Assembly (NCBI RefSeq): GCF_900129505.1
Contig: NZ_LT670818.1
Span: forward strand, 1,984,001-2,048,000
Direction of reading: 5' to 3'
Source of the DNA: Bradyrhizobium erythrophlei
GTDB lineage: Bacteria > Pseudomonadota > Alphaproteobacteria > Rhizobiales > Xanthobacteraceae
Length of the DNA: 64,000 nucleotides
The notes under the pieces are model-generated. The model saw only the letters and a list, made by a program, of their open reading frames with translations. It did not search any database and had not been told where the DNA came from. Within the stretch, counting starts at the first letter, position 1. Every line of letters starts with the position of its first letter. The translations under genes and the position numbers were made by a program. This document shows, piece by piece, positions 27,190 through 36,809 of this stretch.

Positions 27190-28005
27190 ATGACGAACCT
27201 GCCCTTCTTCACCAAAGACCAGGACGCCTTTATTCCGACCGATGCCGCGCGGGGCCCCTGGGATCCGAATTCGCTGCACGGCCGCGTCATCATCGGCCTG
27301 TTGGCGTTCGCGATCGAGCAGCGCCACGGCGCCGACGACTTCGTTCCGGCGCGGCTGACGGTGGATATGTTCCGACTGCCGACGCTGGCGCCGATCGAGG
27401 TCAAGACGCGGCTGGTCCGCGATGGCCTGCGCATCAAGGTGGTCGAGGCCGATTTTTTCTCGGGCGGCGTCGCCATGGCGCGCGCCTCCTGCCAGTTGCT
27501 GCGCAAGACCGAAAACCCGCAAGGCAATGTCTGGTCGCCGCCGAACTGGGAGGTGCCGGCGCCATCGGATATTCCCGCCCCCACCGATCCGCGGCTCGGC
27601 ATGAACGGAAAATGGACCACGCGGCCGATAACAGGCGCGATGGGCACCGTCGGCCCGCGGCGGCTGTGGATGAGCGAGGTGCGGGACCTCGTCGAAGGCG
27701 CCGCCCTGACGCCGTTCGTGCGGGTCGCGGTGGCGGCGGATTTCGCCAGCCCCTTCGCCAATGCCGGAGATCAGGGCCTGGGCTTCATCAACAGCGACGT
27801 CACACTGTATCTGTATCGGCTGCCGGTGACGGAATGGATCGGCTTCGAGGTGGTGAACCATCACGCTACTAGCGGCGTCGCGATCGGCGAGTGCTGGCTC
27901 CATGACGAGCAGGGCGCGATCGGGACCTCGACCGTGGCCGCGCTGGCGCAGCGCAACCCGATGGCCAATCCAGGCCAGCGCGATGTGATGCCCCCGAAGC
28001 CGTAA
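27190..28005 (+). CDS. Acyl-CoA thioesterase-like (hotdog) protein
   Basis: 271 residues. A double-hotdog arrangement is suggested: the first half has WDPNSLHGRVIIGLLAFAIE and LTVDMFRLPTLAPIEVKTRL, the second SDVTLYLYRLPVTEWIGFEV with a closing GTSTVAALAQRNP. This fits the TesB/thioesterase-like family widespread in actinobacteria and rhizobia. Substrate unknown. It is flanked on both sides by dispersed repeats. Confidence 0.8.
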   Translation: MTNLPFFTKDQDAFIPTDAARGPWDPNSLHGRVIIGLLAFAIEQRHGADDFVPARLTVDMFRLPTLAPIEVKTRLVRDGLRIKVVEADFFSGGVAMARASCQLLRKTENPQGNVWSPPNWEVPAPSDIPAPTDPRLGMNGKWTTRPITGAMGTVGPRRLWMSEVRDLVEGAALTPFVRVAVAADFASPFANAGDQGLGFINSDVTLYLYRLPVTEWIGFEVVNHHATSGVAIGECWLHDEQGAIGTSTVAALAQRNPMANPGQRDVMPPKP

Positions 28006-28010
28006 GGGTC

Positions 28011-28086
28011 GTCATTGCGAGGAGCGAAGCGACGAAGCAATCCAGCTTTCTTTGCTGCGTCATGGATTGCTTCGCTTCGCAATGAC
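28011..28086. repeat. GTCATTGCGAGGAGCGAAGC palindromic repeat
   Basis: Arms GTCATTGCGAGGAGCGAAGC with GACGAAGCAATCCA and, inverted, TGGATTGCTTCGCTTCGCAA followed by TGAC pair over about 30 bases with a 16-base centre. A widespread alphaproteobacterial palindromic element. Confidence 0.85.
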
Positions 28087-28095
28087 GCAGAATAG

Positions 28096-28563
28096 CTATT
28101 CCAAATGCCGCTTCATCTCCGGCCGCGCTTTTAGCGCTGCGCCCTGCCTGGCAAAAATCTTCGCCATGCGCTCCGGCGCGAAATTCATGTCGACAAAACC
28201 GGTCGCGGTATTGGCGACCTCGTGATACTCCTCGATCCTGCCGTCGCGCAATTTCATGATGGCGACGCCCTCGAACATCGCCCGCGGCCCCCTGGCTTCG
28301 GGCAGCAATGAGCGATAGCTGAAGGTGTAACGCGCATAGAGCGTCTCGCCGTCGCTGACCGGTTCATGCATGTCCCAGCGAAAATCGGTCGCGGTGCGAT
28401 AGAACCAGTCGTCGATCATGTGCGCGATTTTCGCGCGGCCGGCAAACGTGCCGTAGAACACGTCATGATAGACGCCGTCCTCCGTGAACAGCTCGGCGAA
28501 TGCACGGCCGTTGCGCTGTTCGACGGCGTCGCAGAAGGCGCGGAGCATGGCTGACGGATTCAT
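28096..28563 (-). CDS. NTF2-like (SnoaL) family protein
   Basis: 155 residues from MNPSAMLRAFCDAVEQRNGR, start at 28563 with GGGAGAAG upstream. A cone-shaped alpha+beta barrel fold is indicated by FAELFTEDGVYHDVFYGTFA, the IAHMIDDWFYRTATDFRWDM segment and MKLRDGRIEEYHEVANTATG. Members include isomerases and ligand-binding proteins; the specific role is unknown. Its upstream region is a dispersed repeat, so the promoter must be short or within it. Confidence 0.8.
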   Translation of the reverse strand: MNPSAMLRAFCDAVEQRNGRAFAELFTEDGVYHDVFYGTFAGRAKIAHMIDDWFYRTATDFRWDMHEPVSDGETLYARYTFSYRSLLPEARGPRAMFEGVAIMKLRDGRIEEYHEVANTATGFVDMNFAPERMAKIFARQGAALKARPEMKRHLE

Positions 28564-28585
28564 GGTGCTTCTCCCAACTACGGTC

Positions 28586-28721
28586 GTCATGCCCCCGCCA
28601 ACGGGTCGGCGCAAAGCGCCGCGCGATGACAGGCTCCAGCGGAGCATCCAGTATTCCAGAGCAGATATGATAAATCGAGATGTCACGGCGTACTGGATCG
28701 TCCGCCTTCGCGGACGATGAC
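28586..28721. repeat. GTCATGCCCC...GATGAC repeat, copy 2
   Basis: Begins GTCATGCCCCCGCCAACGGG, has GCATCCAGTATTCCAGAGCA and GGCGTACTGGATCGTCCGCC, and ends CGCGGACGATGAC. The longest of the three copies, with an extra GATGACAGGCTCCAGCGGAG segment in the left arm. Confidence 0.85.
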
Positions 28722-28743
28722 AAGCGAGGGTAACTGCGAAGGG

Positions 28744-29532
28744 TCAGTTGATTTCCGCCACCGCCGCGAGGATCCGCGCGATGTCCTGCGGCCGCGACAG
28801 CCGGTGATCGCCGTCCTGGATCATGGTCAGCACCACGTCGTCGGACGGCAGCCGATGCGCCAGCGCGAAGGCATGCCGCCACGGCACGTCCGGATCCTGC
28901 GCGCCCTGGAGGATGCGGACCGGGCAGCCGACATCGATGGCGCTGCCGAGCAGCAGATGGTTGCGGCCCTCCTCGATCAGCGCGCGGGTGATCGGATAGG
29001 GCTCGCCATATTGCGACGGCCGCAGCCACACGCCCTTGGTCTCGATCTCCTGTTTGATCTCAGGCGAAAAGCCGTTCCACATCAATTGCTCGGTGAAATC
29101 CGGCGCCGGCGCGATCAGCACCAGTCCGGCCAGCGAGGCACGGCTTTGCGGACGCCTCGCAATCTCACGCGCCAGCAGCAGCGCGATCCAGCCGCCCATC
29201 GACGAGCCGATCACGACTTGCGGACCCGAGCAAAATTGTTCGAACACCGCTACGCTCTCCTCCAGCCAGCGCCCGATGGTGCCGTCGCTGAACGCGCCGC
29301 CGGATTCGCCATGGCCGGAATAATCGAACCGGACGCAGGCGCGGTTCTGCTCGGCGGCCCATGCGTCCAAGGCCAGGGCCTTGGTGCCCTGCATGTCCGA
29401 ATTGAAGCCGCCCAGCCAGAACAGCCCCGGCGCGGCCCCTTTACGGGCGCGCACCGCGATAGGGCGCGCCGCGTTGCCGTTGCCTACTTCGATAAAGATG
29501 GGCGGCTGCCCTGCTGCTGCGGAACTGGTCAT
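28744..29532 (-). CDS. Alpha/beta hydrolase
   Basis: 262 residues from MTSSAAAGQPPIFIEVGNGN, start at 29532 with a strong GGAGGTG site. The nucleophile elbow is GSSMGGW; the oxyanion/strand region is LFWLGGFNSDM and FDYSGHGESGG, and the catalytic His is in QDGDHRLSRPQD. It resembles ABHD10/palmitoyl-thioesterase-like hydrolases; substrate unknown. Divergent from infC. Confidence 0.82.
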   Translation of the reverse strand: MTSSAAAGQPPIFIEVGNGNAARPIAVRARKGAAPGLFWLGGFNSDMQGTKALALDAWAAEQNRACVRFDYSGHGESGGAFSDGTIGRWLEESVAVFEQFCSGPQVVIGSSMGGWIALLLAREIARRPQSRASLAGLVLIAPAPDFTEQLMWNGFSPEIKQEIETKGVWLRPSQYGEPYPITRALIEEGRNHLLLGSAIDVGCPVRILQGAQDPDVPWRHAFALAHRLPSDDVVLTMIQDGDHRLSRPQDIARILAAVAEIN

Positions 29533-29807
29533 GGGATCGCACCTCCGGTTTCGCTGCTGTTTGAGTGAGCACGGCCGATCCGTCAACGGACGGCAATACC
29601 ACACCAATGACCGGCTCAGCGCTTGCGGAACGCAGGCTTGGCCTCTATGTGGGCGGGTCTGAACATTTCGTTCCCTTCCGTGTTGTTTGGCGTGACCAAA
29701 ATGCCTCGCATTTGATGCTTTTCGCAGTCAGTTGCGCGAGTTTGCTTGCCCGCAGCGCCTTATTCCTTCAAACTACGCACCTCGTTCACAACCTTGGAGA
29801 GTTACCC

Positions 29808-30347
29808 ATTCGCCGTCCCAACAGAGCCCCGCCCGCTGCCACCAAAGACGGGCCGCGCACCAATGATGAAATCCGCAACGCCACGATTCAGCTGATCGAT
29901 CAGAACGGCACGAACCACGGCACGGTCGAGACAGTCGCCGCCATCAAGATGGCCCTAGAGGCGGGAATGGATCTCGTGGAGATTTCGCCGAATACCGCTC
30001 CTCCCGTCTGCAAGATCATGGACTACGGGAAGTTCAAATATTCGGCGCAGAAGAAGGCCGCGGAAGCCCGCAAGAAACAGAAGGTCGTCGAGATCAAGGA
30101 GATCAAGCTCCGCCCGATGATCGACGATCACGACTACGAAGTGAAGATGCGCGCGATGCAGCGCTTCTTCGAGGAAGGCGACAAGGTCAAGATCACCCTG
30201 CGCTATCGCGGCCGCGAAATGGCGCATCAGGAAATCGGCACCAAGCTCCTGGACAAGGTCAAGGCCGACGTGGCCGAATACGCCAAGGTCGAGCAGGACG
30301 CCCGTTTTGAAGGCCGTCAGGTGGTGATGGTGCTGGCGCCGCGCTGA
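29808..30347 (+). CDS. infC: Translation initiation factor IF-3, ATT start
   Basis: 179 residues beginning at ATT (29808), the only codon that fits: GGAGAG is 7 bases upstream and the protein then opens [20 protein letters not shown] as in relatives. IF-3 keeps subunits apart and proofreads start codons; its own rare start codon allows autoregulation, as established in E. coli. N-domain about 15-85 ([33 protein letters not shown]), linker, C-domain with [18 protein letters not shown] terminator follows. Confidence 0.95.
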   Translation: MRRPNRAPPAATKDGPRTNDEIRNATIQLIDQNGTNHGTVETVAAIKMALEAGMDLVEISPNTAPPVCKIMDYGKFKYSAQKKAAEARKKQKVVEIKEIKLRPMIDDHDYEVKMRAMQRFFEEGDKVKITLRYRGREMAHQEIGTKLLDKVKADVAEYAKVEQDARFEGRQVVMVLAPR

Positions 30348-30402
30348 TTGAAAATCAGCCGTTCACGTTTGTGAAAATTGCGCGTTTGTGAATATTGAAT
30401 AC

Positions 30403-30435
30403 GGCCCGCCAGGCGATCTGGCGGGCCTTTTTCTT
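30403..30435 (+). terminator. Rho-independent terminator of infC
   Basis: A perfect 10-bp stem GGCCCGCCAG/CTGGCGGGCC (30403-30412, 30418-30427) with a 5-base loop is followed by TTTTTCTTT. It separates infC from the rpmI-rplT unit. Confidence 0.92.
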
Positions 30436-30476
30436 TACGTTTTTTTTTGGCGAATCGTGCGGATCCGGAAAGAGCT

Positions 30477-30902
30477 CTAGCCCCGCGTCGCCTGCCAGCG
30501 TCCGCTGCAATTGCCGCTGGAAAGTCTTGCGCTCCAGCGGCCGACGCCGCTGCTGCCGCCGAGCCGGCCGCTGCCGGTCGCAACCGATCCGCCAGCCGAA
30601 ATCCGCACGGTGACGCCGCCGCCGGCGCCGACGCTGCCGGACACATCGGCAGCACCCGCCGACGAGATACGGCCGCCCGAGACCTGGAACGGATAGCTGT
30701 AGGCGGGATCGCACCTGCCGGCCTGGGTGATAATCAACACGTTCCAGATTCCGTCATAGCCGCCGCCCCTGCGGGCGGTCCTGGCGTCGGTGGCGCCGGG
30801 CGCGGCCAACGCAGCGACAACCGCGGCACCAAATATCCATCGTGAGGCGCCGGAGCGCGTGAAATCGGCAGAAAAGGCCATGATCCGGGCTGATATCGTC
30901 AT
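30477..30902 (-). CDS. Exported protein of unknown function
   Basis: 141 residues with AGGA before the ATG at 30902. A signal peptide is likely (hydrophobic WIFGAAVVAALAAPGATDA), followed by a mature part with YDGIWNVLIITQAGRCDPAY, a Gly/Ser-rich beta-like body and a C-terminal LSSGNCSGRWQATR. The two Cys could form a disulfide. Short secreted proteins with this IWNV...CDPAY...SGRW pattern recur in Bradyrhizobium; function unknown. It lies antisense between infC and rpmI. Confidence 0.7.
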   Translation of the reverse strand: MTISARIMAFSADFTRSGASRWIFGAAVVAALAAPGATDARTARRGGGYDGIWNVLIITQAGRCDPAYSYPFQVSGGRISSAGAADVSGSVGAGGGVTVRISAGGSVATGSGRLGGSSGVGRWSARLSSGNCSGRWQATRG

Positions 30903-31123
30903 TTTTTTCCTGCTCTTCTGGCCGCGCGGTTAGTGGCGTGAGCCTATCTGTCAAACAATACGGTTTTACGGTTCATCGTTGCCAATTCCGCCTGGTTCTG
31001 CCATAAGCCCGACCTTCATCGCCCGGCTGATCAAGGGCTGCCGTGGCGATGCCCATGCTGGTTATCTCATTTCGGAAATAGCCGAGCATTTTCAACGCTC
31101 TAACGAGCATTTCAGTCGCGAAA

Positions 31124-31146
31124 GCGCCTTCTGGGCGCGTTTTTTC
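31124..31146 (+). promoter_or_regulatory. Attenuator-like hairpin in the rpmI leader
   Basis: A GCGCC/GGCGC stem (31124-31128, 31134-31138) with a 5-base loop is followed by GTTTTTT, a terminator form placed about 20 bases before the rpmI start. The 264-base leader (30903-31166) has no gene. In other bacteria the L35-L20 operon is autoregulated by L20 at its leader; this hairpin is a candidate site. Confidence 0.5.
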
Positions 31147-31166
31147 TGCGACAACAGGAGAGCAAA

Positions 31167-31367
31167 ATGCCCAAGCTGAAGACCAAGTCAGGCGCTAAAA
31201 AGCGCTTCAAGGTGACTGCCACCGGCAAAGTGATGCACGCCCAGCGCGGCAAGCGCCACGGCATGATCAAGCGGACGAAGAAGCAGATTCGTCAGCTCCG
31301 CGGCACCCGTGTGCTGTTCAAGACCGACGGCGACAACATCAAGAAATATTTCTTGCCGAACGCCTGA
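31167..31367 (+). CDS. rpmI: 50S ribosomal protein L35
   Basis: 66 residues, the family length, basic throughout. [20 protein letters not shown] and [20 protein letters not shown] are diagnostic. AGGAGAG precedes the ATG. Co-transcribed with rplT. Confidence 0.97.
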   Translation: MPKLKTKSGAKKRFKVTATGKVMHAQRGKRHGMIKRTKKQIRQLRGTRVLFKTDGDNIKKYFLPNA

Positions 31368-31445
31368 TCGCTCTCGCGGTCCCACTGAGCCGAGTCGCGT
31401 CCGCGCGGCGATCCGTCACCCATTTTCATCTGAAGGAGACCCGTC

Positions 31446-31805
31446 ATGTCTCGCGTCAAACGCGGTGTGACCTCTCACGCCAAGCACAAGAAAGTCTACA
31501 AGGCCGCCAAGGGATTTTACGGCCGCCGCAAGAACACCATCCGCGCCGCCAAGGCCGCGGTCGAGAAGGCCGGGCAATACGCCTTCCGCGACCGCAAGCG
31601 CAAGAAGCGCACCTTCCGCGCGCTGTGGATCCAGCGCATCAACGCCGCGGTGCGCCCGTTCGGCATGACCTACAGCGTCTTCATCAACGGTCTGTCCAAG
31701 TCGGGGATCACGGTCGACCGCAAGGTGCTGTCGGATCTCGCCATCACCGAACCGGCGGCGTTCCAGGCGATCGCCGAAAAGGCCAAGGCCGCGCTGGCGG
31801 CGTAA
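31446..31805 (+). CDS. rplT: 50S ribosomal protein L20
   Basis: 119 residues. Begins [20 protein letters not shown]; the [20 protein letters not shown] and [20 protein letters not shown] blocks are typical. Needed for early 50S assembly and, in known cases, autoregulates its operon. Confidence 0.97.
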   Translation: MSRVKRGVTSHAKHKKVYKAAKGFYGRRKNTIRAAKAAVEKAGQYAFRDRKRKKRTFRALWIQRINAAVRPFGMTYSVFINGLSKSGITVDRKVLSDLAITEPAAFQAIAEKAKAALAA

Positions 31806-31840
31806 GTTCGAAAATCGCTGCAGCCTCTCGCAACTCCGGT

Positions 31841-31932
31841 GTCATGCCCCGCGCAGGCGGGGCATCCAGTAACCACCGACCAACAAATTGACCCCGGGGG
31901 TTACTGGATCATCCGCTTTCGCGGATGATGAC
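31841..31932. repeat. GTCATGCCCC...GATGAC repeat, copy 3
   Basis: Begins GTCATGCCCCGCGCAGGCGG, contains GGGGCATCCAGTAACC and GGTTACTGGATCATCCGC, and ends CGCGGATGATGAC. Shortest copy, with well-paired arms; it lies between rplT and pheS. Confidence 0.85.
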
Positions 31933-31980
31933 GGCCTCCGTGCTGGACTGCGAGCGCGCCCCCAACAGGTGACCGCCGTC

Positions 31981-33063
31981 ATGTCCGACCTCGCCAATCT
32001 CGAATCCCAGATCCTCGCAGACATCGCAGCCGCGGGCGATGAAGCCGCGCTGGAAGCGGTGCGTGTCGCGGCGCTCGGCAAGAAGGGTTCGATCTCGGCG
32101 CTGCTGTCGACGCTCGGCAAGATGTCGCCGGACGAACGCAAGACCGAAGGCGCGAAGATCAACCTCGCCAAGGATGCCGTGACGCAGGCGCTGACCGCGC
32201 GCCGCGACATCCTGAAATCGGCGACGCTCGATGCGCGGCTGAAGTCCGAAACCATCGACGTCACCCTGCCGCTGCGCGAGGCACCGGCGGAAGCGGGCCG
32301 GATTCATCCGCTCAGCCAGGTGATGGACGAACTCACCGCGATCTTCGCCGACATGGGATTTGCCATCGCCGAAGGTCCGGATATCGAGACCGACGACTAC
32401 AATTTCACCAAGCTCAATTTCCCCGAAGGCCATCCGGCGCGGGAGATGCACGATACCTTCTTCTTCAATCCGAAACCCGACGGCTCTCGCATGCTGTTGC
32501 GCACGCATACGTCACCGGTGCAGGTCCGCACCATGCTGACCCAGGCGCCGCCGATCCGCGTGATCTGTCCGGGCCGCACCTACCGCATCGACTCCGACGC
32601 GACGCATACGCCGCAGTTCCATCAGGTCGAGGGCCTCGTCATCGACAAGGGCTCGCATCTCGGCCACCTCAAATGGATCCTGCACGAGTTCTGCAGGGCG
32701 TTCTTCGAGGTCGACCACATCAACATGCGGTTCCGGCCGTCGTTCTTTCCGTTCACCGAGCCCTCGCTCGAGGTCGACATCCAGTGCCGCCGCGACAAGG
32801 GCGAGATCCGCTTCGGCGAAGGCGAGGACTGGCTGGAGATTCTCGGCTGCGGCATGGTGCACCCGAACGTGCTGCGTGCCTGCAACATCGATCCCGACGT
32901 CTATCAGGGCTTTGCCTGGGGCATGGGCATCGACCGCATCGCGATGCTGAAATACGGCATGTCCGACCTGCGGCAATTGTTCGAGAGCGACGTCCGCTGG
33001 CTCAGCCATTACGGCTTCAAGCCGCTCGACGTCCCGACGCTGGCGGGAGGGCTGAGTTCGTGA
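31981..33063 (+). CDS. pheS: Phenylalanyl-tRNA synthetase alpha subunit
   Basis: 360 residues from [20 protein letters not shown]. An N-terminal coiled coil (about 1-90) is followed by the class II catalytic core: motif 2 around [20 protein letters not shown], then [15 protein letters not shown] and motif 3 [17 protein letters not shown]. Charges tRNA-Phe as an alpha2beta2 enzyme with PheT. Its stop overlaps the start of the ASCH gene (GTGA). Confidence 0.96.
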   Translation: MSDLANLESQILADIAAAGDEAALEAVRVAALGKKGSISALLSTLGKMSPDERKTEGAKINLAKDAVTQALTARRDILKSATLDARLKSETIDVTLPLREAPAEAGRIHPLSQVMDELTAIFADMGFAIAEGPDIETDDYNFTKLNFPEGHPAREMHDTFFFNPKPDGSRMLLRTHTSPVQVRTMLTQAPPIRVICPGRTYRIDSDATHTPQFHQVEGLVIDKGSHLGHLKWILHEFCRAFFEVDHINMRFRPSFFPFTEPSLEVDIQCRRDKGEIRFGEGEDWLEILGCGMVHPNVLRACNIDPDVYQGFAWGMGIDRIAMLKYGMSDLRQLFESDVRWLSHYGFKPLDVPTLAGGLSS

Positions 33064-33470
33064 GCGCGGTACCCCCGAAATATCAGGGCCTGCGCTCCTT
33101 CGCGTTCGGCGACGGTCCAGAACTTGCCGACGCGTTGCTCGACCTGGTGATAAAGGGCGTCAAGACCGCGACCTGCTCGACCGAGGACGAACCGAACACC
33201 TCGACGCCGGGCGAGCGCTGGATCGTGCTCGATGGTCGCGGCGAACCAGCTTGCGTGATCGAAACCACCGAGGTGAGCTATTGCCGTTTCGGCGACGTCG
33301 ATGCGGCCTTTGCCCATGAAGAGGGCGAAGGCGACCGCAGCCTCGCCTACTGGCGCGATGCCCATCGCCGATATTTCGGACGACAGGGAAAGTTCAGCGA
33401 AGACATGATGCTGATGTGCGAGCGTTTTCGTCTGGTCGAGGTTTTCGCCGATCACAGGGTAGCATCATGA
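33060..33470 (+). CDS. ASCH domain protein between pheS and pheT
   Basis: 136 residues from a GTG at 33060 overlapping the pheS stop by four bases; its own stop overlaps the pheT ATG by four. ASCH fold, related to PUA domains and thought to bind RNA or modified nucleosides: [31 protein letters not shown] and [19 protein letters not shown] are typical, with the GxKxxT-type motif as VKTATCST. Overlap on both sides makes co-translation with the synthetase very likely; the function is unknown. Confidence 0.88.
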   Translation: MSAVPPKYQGLRSFAFGDGPELADALLDLVIKGVKTATCSTEDEPNTSTPGERWIVLDGRGEPACVIETTEVSYCRFGDVDAAFAHEEGEGDRSLAYWRDAHRRYFGRQGKFSEDMMLMCERFRLVEVFADHRVAS

Positions 33471-35875
33471 AATTCACCCTCTCCTGGCTGAAGGAACATC
33501 TCGACACCGACGAGCCCCTTGAAAAGCTCGCCGACAAGCTCACCATGGTCGGGCTTGAGGTCGAGCACATCGAGGACAAGGCGAAGCAGCTTTCGCCGTT
33601 CACCATCGCGCGGGTGATTTCCGCCGAGCAGCATCCCAATGCGGACCGGCTGCGCGTCTGCATGGTCGACACCGGCGACGGTTCCGCGCCGGTACAGGTC
33701 GTGTGCGGCGCGCCGAATGCGCGCGCGGGTCTTGTCAGTGTGTTCTCCCCGCCCGGCACCTTCATCCCCGGCAAGAACATCACGCTCGGTGTCGGCACCA
33801 TCCGCGGCGTCGAGAGCCGCGGCATGCTGTGCTCGGCGGCCGAGCTGCAGATCTCGGAGGATCACGACGGCATCATGGAATTGCCGGCCGACGCCCCGAT
33901 CGGCGCTGCCTACGCGCAATGGGCCGGGCTCGGCGATCCCGTGATCGAGATCAACCTGACGCCGAACCGGCAGGACTGCGCCGGCGTGCACGGCATCGCC
34001 CGCGATCTTGCCGCCGCCGACATGGGCAAGTTCAGGGATCCCGGCATCAGGCCGATCAAGGACGAATTCCCCTGTCCGGTAAAGGTGACGGTCGAGGACG
34101 CCAGGCTGTGTCCGGGGTTTGCCCTGCGGCTGGTGCGCGGCGTCAAGAACGGCCCGTCGCCGGAATGGCTGCAAAAGCGGCTGACTTCGATTGGCCTGCG
34201 GCCGATCAACGCGCTGGTCGATATTACCAATTTCATGACCTACGACCGCGCCCGGCCGCTACATGTGTTCGACGCGGCCAAGGTGAAAGGCAATCTGACC
34301 GTGCGCCGCGCGCGCGATGGCGAGAGCCTGCTGGCGCTCGACGGCCGCACCTACACGCTCGATAGCGGCGTATGCGTTATTGCAGACGACGACGGCGTCG
34401 AATCGCTCGCCGGCATCATGGGCGGCGAGGCTTCCGGCTGCGACGTGAACACCACCGACGTGCTGATCGAATCGGCGCTGTGGAACGAGATCAACATCGC
34501 GCAGACCGGCCGCAAGCTCGGCATCAATTCGGACGCCCGCTATCGCTTCGAGCGCGGCGTCGATCCGGCCTTCATGGTGCCGGGGCTGGAGATGGCGACC
34601 CGATTGGTCATGGAGCTGTGCGGCGGCACGCCGTCGGAGAACGTCGTGGTCGGCAAGGTCTTCGCCGACGACCGCATCATCGAATTTCCACTGACCGAAG
34701 TGAAGCGCCTCGCCGGCATGGACGTGCCCGTTCCGGAAATGAAACTTATCCTCAGCCGTCTTGGCTTCATGATGGCTGGCCCCGGCCCCGTGGTGAAGGT
34801 CGCGGTGCCGTCCTGGCGCGCTGACGTGCACGGCAAGGCCGACATCGTCGAGGAGATCGTGCGCATTGTCGGCGTCGACAAGGTGCCGATGACGCCGTTC
34901 GAGCGCGGCGACGCCGCGCGCAAGCCGGTCCTGACACCGATCCAGCTCCGCACCCGCCGCGCCAAGCGTGCGCTGGCCGCGCGCGGCATGGTCGAGGCGG
35001 TAACGTGGTCGTTCATCGCAAAACCCGCCGCCGAGCTGTTCGGCGGCGGACAACCCGAACTCGCGCTCGCCAATCCCATTGCGTCGGACTTGTCCGACAT
35101 GCGGCCGAGCCTGCTGCCGGGTCTGGTCGCCGCCGCGCAGGCGAATTCCGATCGCGGTTTTCCCGACGTGGCGCTGTTCGAGGTCGGCCAGATCTTCAAG
35201 GGCGACCGTCCGGAAGACCAGTTCGTGGCGGCCTCGGGCGTTCGTCATGGTTTTGCCTCGTCGAAGGGGATGGGACGGCACTGGTCCGGTTCCGCCACAG
35301 CCGATGCGCTCGATGCCAAGGCCGATGCGTTCGCGGTGCTGTCAGCCGCCGGCGCGCCGATGCAGGCGCTGCAAATCGTGCCGGGCGGACCGGGCTGGCT
35401 GCATCCCGGACGTTCCGGAACCATCCAGATCGGCCCGCAAAACGTGCTGGGCTATTTTGGCGAGCTGCATCCGCGCGCACTGGAAGCGCTCCACGCGGAC
35501 GGTCCGCTGATCGCGTTCGAGGTGATCCTCGACCGCATTCCCGCCGCCAAGCAGCGGCCGACCCGTGCCAAGCCGGTGCTCGAGCTCTCGGCGTTCCAGC
35601 CGGTGTCGCGCGATTTTGCCTTTATCGTCGATCGCAACGTCAGGGCCGGCGATATCGTTCGCGCGGCGCAAGGCGTCGACAGGAAGCTGATCGCGGATGT
35701 CGGCGTGTTCGACGTCTACGAAGGCAAGGGCATCGAGGACGGCAAGAAATCGATCGCGATCGCGGTGACGATCCAGCCGCGCGAGAAAACCATGACCGAT
35801 CAGGAGATCGACGCGGTCGGCGCCAGGATCGTGGCCGAGGTGGCGAAGAAGACCGGCGGCACGTTGCGGGGATGA
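33467..35875 (+). CDS. pheT: Phenylalanyl-tRNA synthetase beta subunit
   Basis: 802 residues from [21 protein letters not shown]-terminal tRNA-binding (EMAP-like) domain at about 40-150, B3/B4 editing domain around 210-390, B5 at about 405-475 ([20 protein letters not shown]), the inactive class II core, and the C-terminal FDX-ACB domain ([20 protein letters not shown]). Overlaps the TSUP gene by four bases (ATGA). Confidence 0.96.
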   Translation: MKFTLSWLKEHLDTDEPLEKLADKLTMVGLEVEHIEDKAKQLSPFTIARVISAEQHPNADRLRVCMVDTGDGSAPVQVVCGAPNARAGLVSVFSPPGTFIPGKNITLGVGTIRGVESRGMLCSAAELQISEDHDGIMELPADAPIGAAYAQWAGLGDPVIEINLTPNRQDCAGVHGIARDLAAADMGKFRDPGIRPIKDEFPCPVKVTVEDARLCPGFALRLVRGVKNGPSPEWLQKRLTSIGLRPINALVDITNFMTYDRARPLHVFDAAKVKGNLTVRRARDGESLLALDGRTYTLDSGVCVIADDDGVESLAGIMGGEASGCDVNTTDVLIESALWNEINIAQTGRKLGINSDARYRFERGVDPAFMVPGLEMATRLVMELCGGTPSENVVVGKVFADDRIIEFPLTEVKRLAGMDVPVPEMKLILSRLGFMMAGPGPVVKVAVPSWRADVHGKADIVEEIVRIVGVDKVPMTPFERGDAARKPVLTPIQLRTRRAKRALAARGMVEAVTWSFIAKPAAELFGGGQPELALANPIASDLSDMRPSLLPGLVAAAQANSDRGFPDVALFEVGQIFKGDRPEDQFVAASGVRHGFASSKGMGRHWSGSATADALDAKADAFAVLSAAGAPMQALQIVPGGPGWLHPGRSGTIQIGPQNVLGYFGELHPRALEALHADGPLIAFEVILDRIPAAKQRPTRAKPVLELSAFQPVSRDFAFIVDRNVRAGDIVRAAQGVDRKLIADVGVFDVYEGKGIEDGKKSIAIAVTIQPREKTMTDQEIDAVGARIVAEVAKKTGGTLRG

Positions 35876-36645
35876 CGGCCGGACTCGGCCTCGTCCCGAC
35901 CGATGTCAGCAGCAATATTGCGATCGCGATCTGCGTGATCGCCTTCGTGTCGGGAACGGCACGCGGATTTTCCGGCTTCGGCTCGGCGCTGATCTTCATG
36001 CCGCTGGCGAGCAGCTTTGCCGCGCCGCGGCTGGTCGCGGCTCTTCTGCTCATCATCGATTTCGTCGCCGCCGCGCCGCTCCTTCCCAACGCCTGGAAGC
36101 ATGCGGATCGCAAGGCAACCTGGGTCATGGTGGCGGGCGCGCTGATCGGCGTTCCCGTCGGGACCTGGCTCCTCAGCCGGCTCGAGCCGGTGACGACGCG
36201 CTGGATCATTTCCGGATTCGTGTTCGCGCTGCTGCTCCTGCTGCTGTCCGGCTGGCGCTATCGCGGCAAGGACCACCCCGCACTGCCGATCGGCATCGGT
36301 GGGCTATCCGGCTTTTGCAGCGGGCTGGCGCAGACCGGCGGACCTCCGATCGTCGGCTATTGGCTCGGGCGACCGATCGCTTCCGTGATCGCGCGCGCCA
36401 ACATCCTGTTGTTCTTCGGCGCTTCGGATTTCTTTTCGCTGGTGAGCTATTCCCTGACCGGGCTGATCACCGCCGACGCCATTCGATTTTCGCTGCTGGT
36501 CGGTCCGGTCTACGGCATCGGCGTCTGGTTCGGTGCCCGGCTGTTCGGCCGCGCCAGCGAGCGGATCTTTCGCGCCATCTGCTACGTCCTGATCGCGGCG
36601 GCGGTCATTGTCGGCCTGCCGGCGCTGGACGGCGTGCTGCGCTGA
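35872..36645 (+). CDS. TSUP-family (TauE/SafE) membrane protein
   Basis: 257 residues, about eight hydrophobic segments. Blocks [20 protein letters not shown] and [20 protein letters not shown] are the two inverted halves typical of the TauE/SafE (DUF81) family, which exports sulfite, sulfoacetate or other organosulfur/acid anions. Substrate unknown. Its start overlaps the pheT stop, which is odd for a transporter and probably reflects a recent junction. Confidence 0.87.
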   Translation: MTAGLGLVPTDVSSNIAIAICVIAFVSGTARGFSGFGSALIFMPLASSFAAPRLVAALLLIIDFVAAAPLLPNAWKHADRKATWVMVAGALIGVPVGTWLLSRLEPVTTRWIISGFVFALLLLLLSGWRYRGKDHPALPIGIGGLSGFCSGLAQTGGPPIVGYWLGRPIASVIARANILLFFGASDFFSLVSYSLTGLITADAIRFSLLVGPVYGIGVWFGARLFGRASERIFRAICYVLIAAAVIVGLPALDGVLR

Positions 36646-36654
36646 CCTCTTTTA

Positions 36655-36809
36655 TCCCTCCCCCTCGTGGGGAGGGTGGCGCGCCGCGAGCGAAGCGAGC
36701 GACGTGACGGGTGGGGGGCTCTGCCTCAGCAAAAGAATTTCTCGCGCACTGCCGTGCGCTACCCCCACCCCGGCGCTACGCGCCGACCCTCCCCACAAGG
36801 GGGAGGGAT
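36655..36809. repeat. Large imperfect palindrome with CCCTCCCC arms
   Basis: The left arm TCCCTCCCCCTCGTGGGGAG and the right arm CTCCCCACAAGGGGGAGGGA bracket about 110 bases with further inverted pieces (GGCGCGCC, GTGGGGG/CCCCCAC). It ends the TSUP gene region and provides the last codons of the minus-strand PP-loop gene. Confidence 0.8.
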
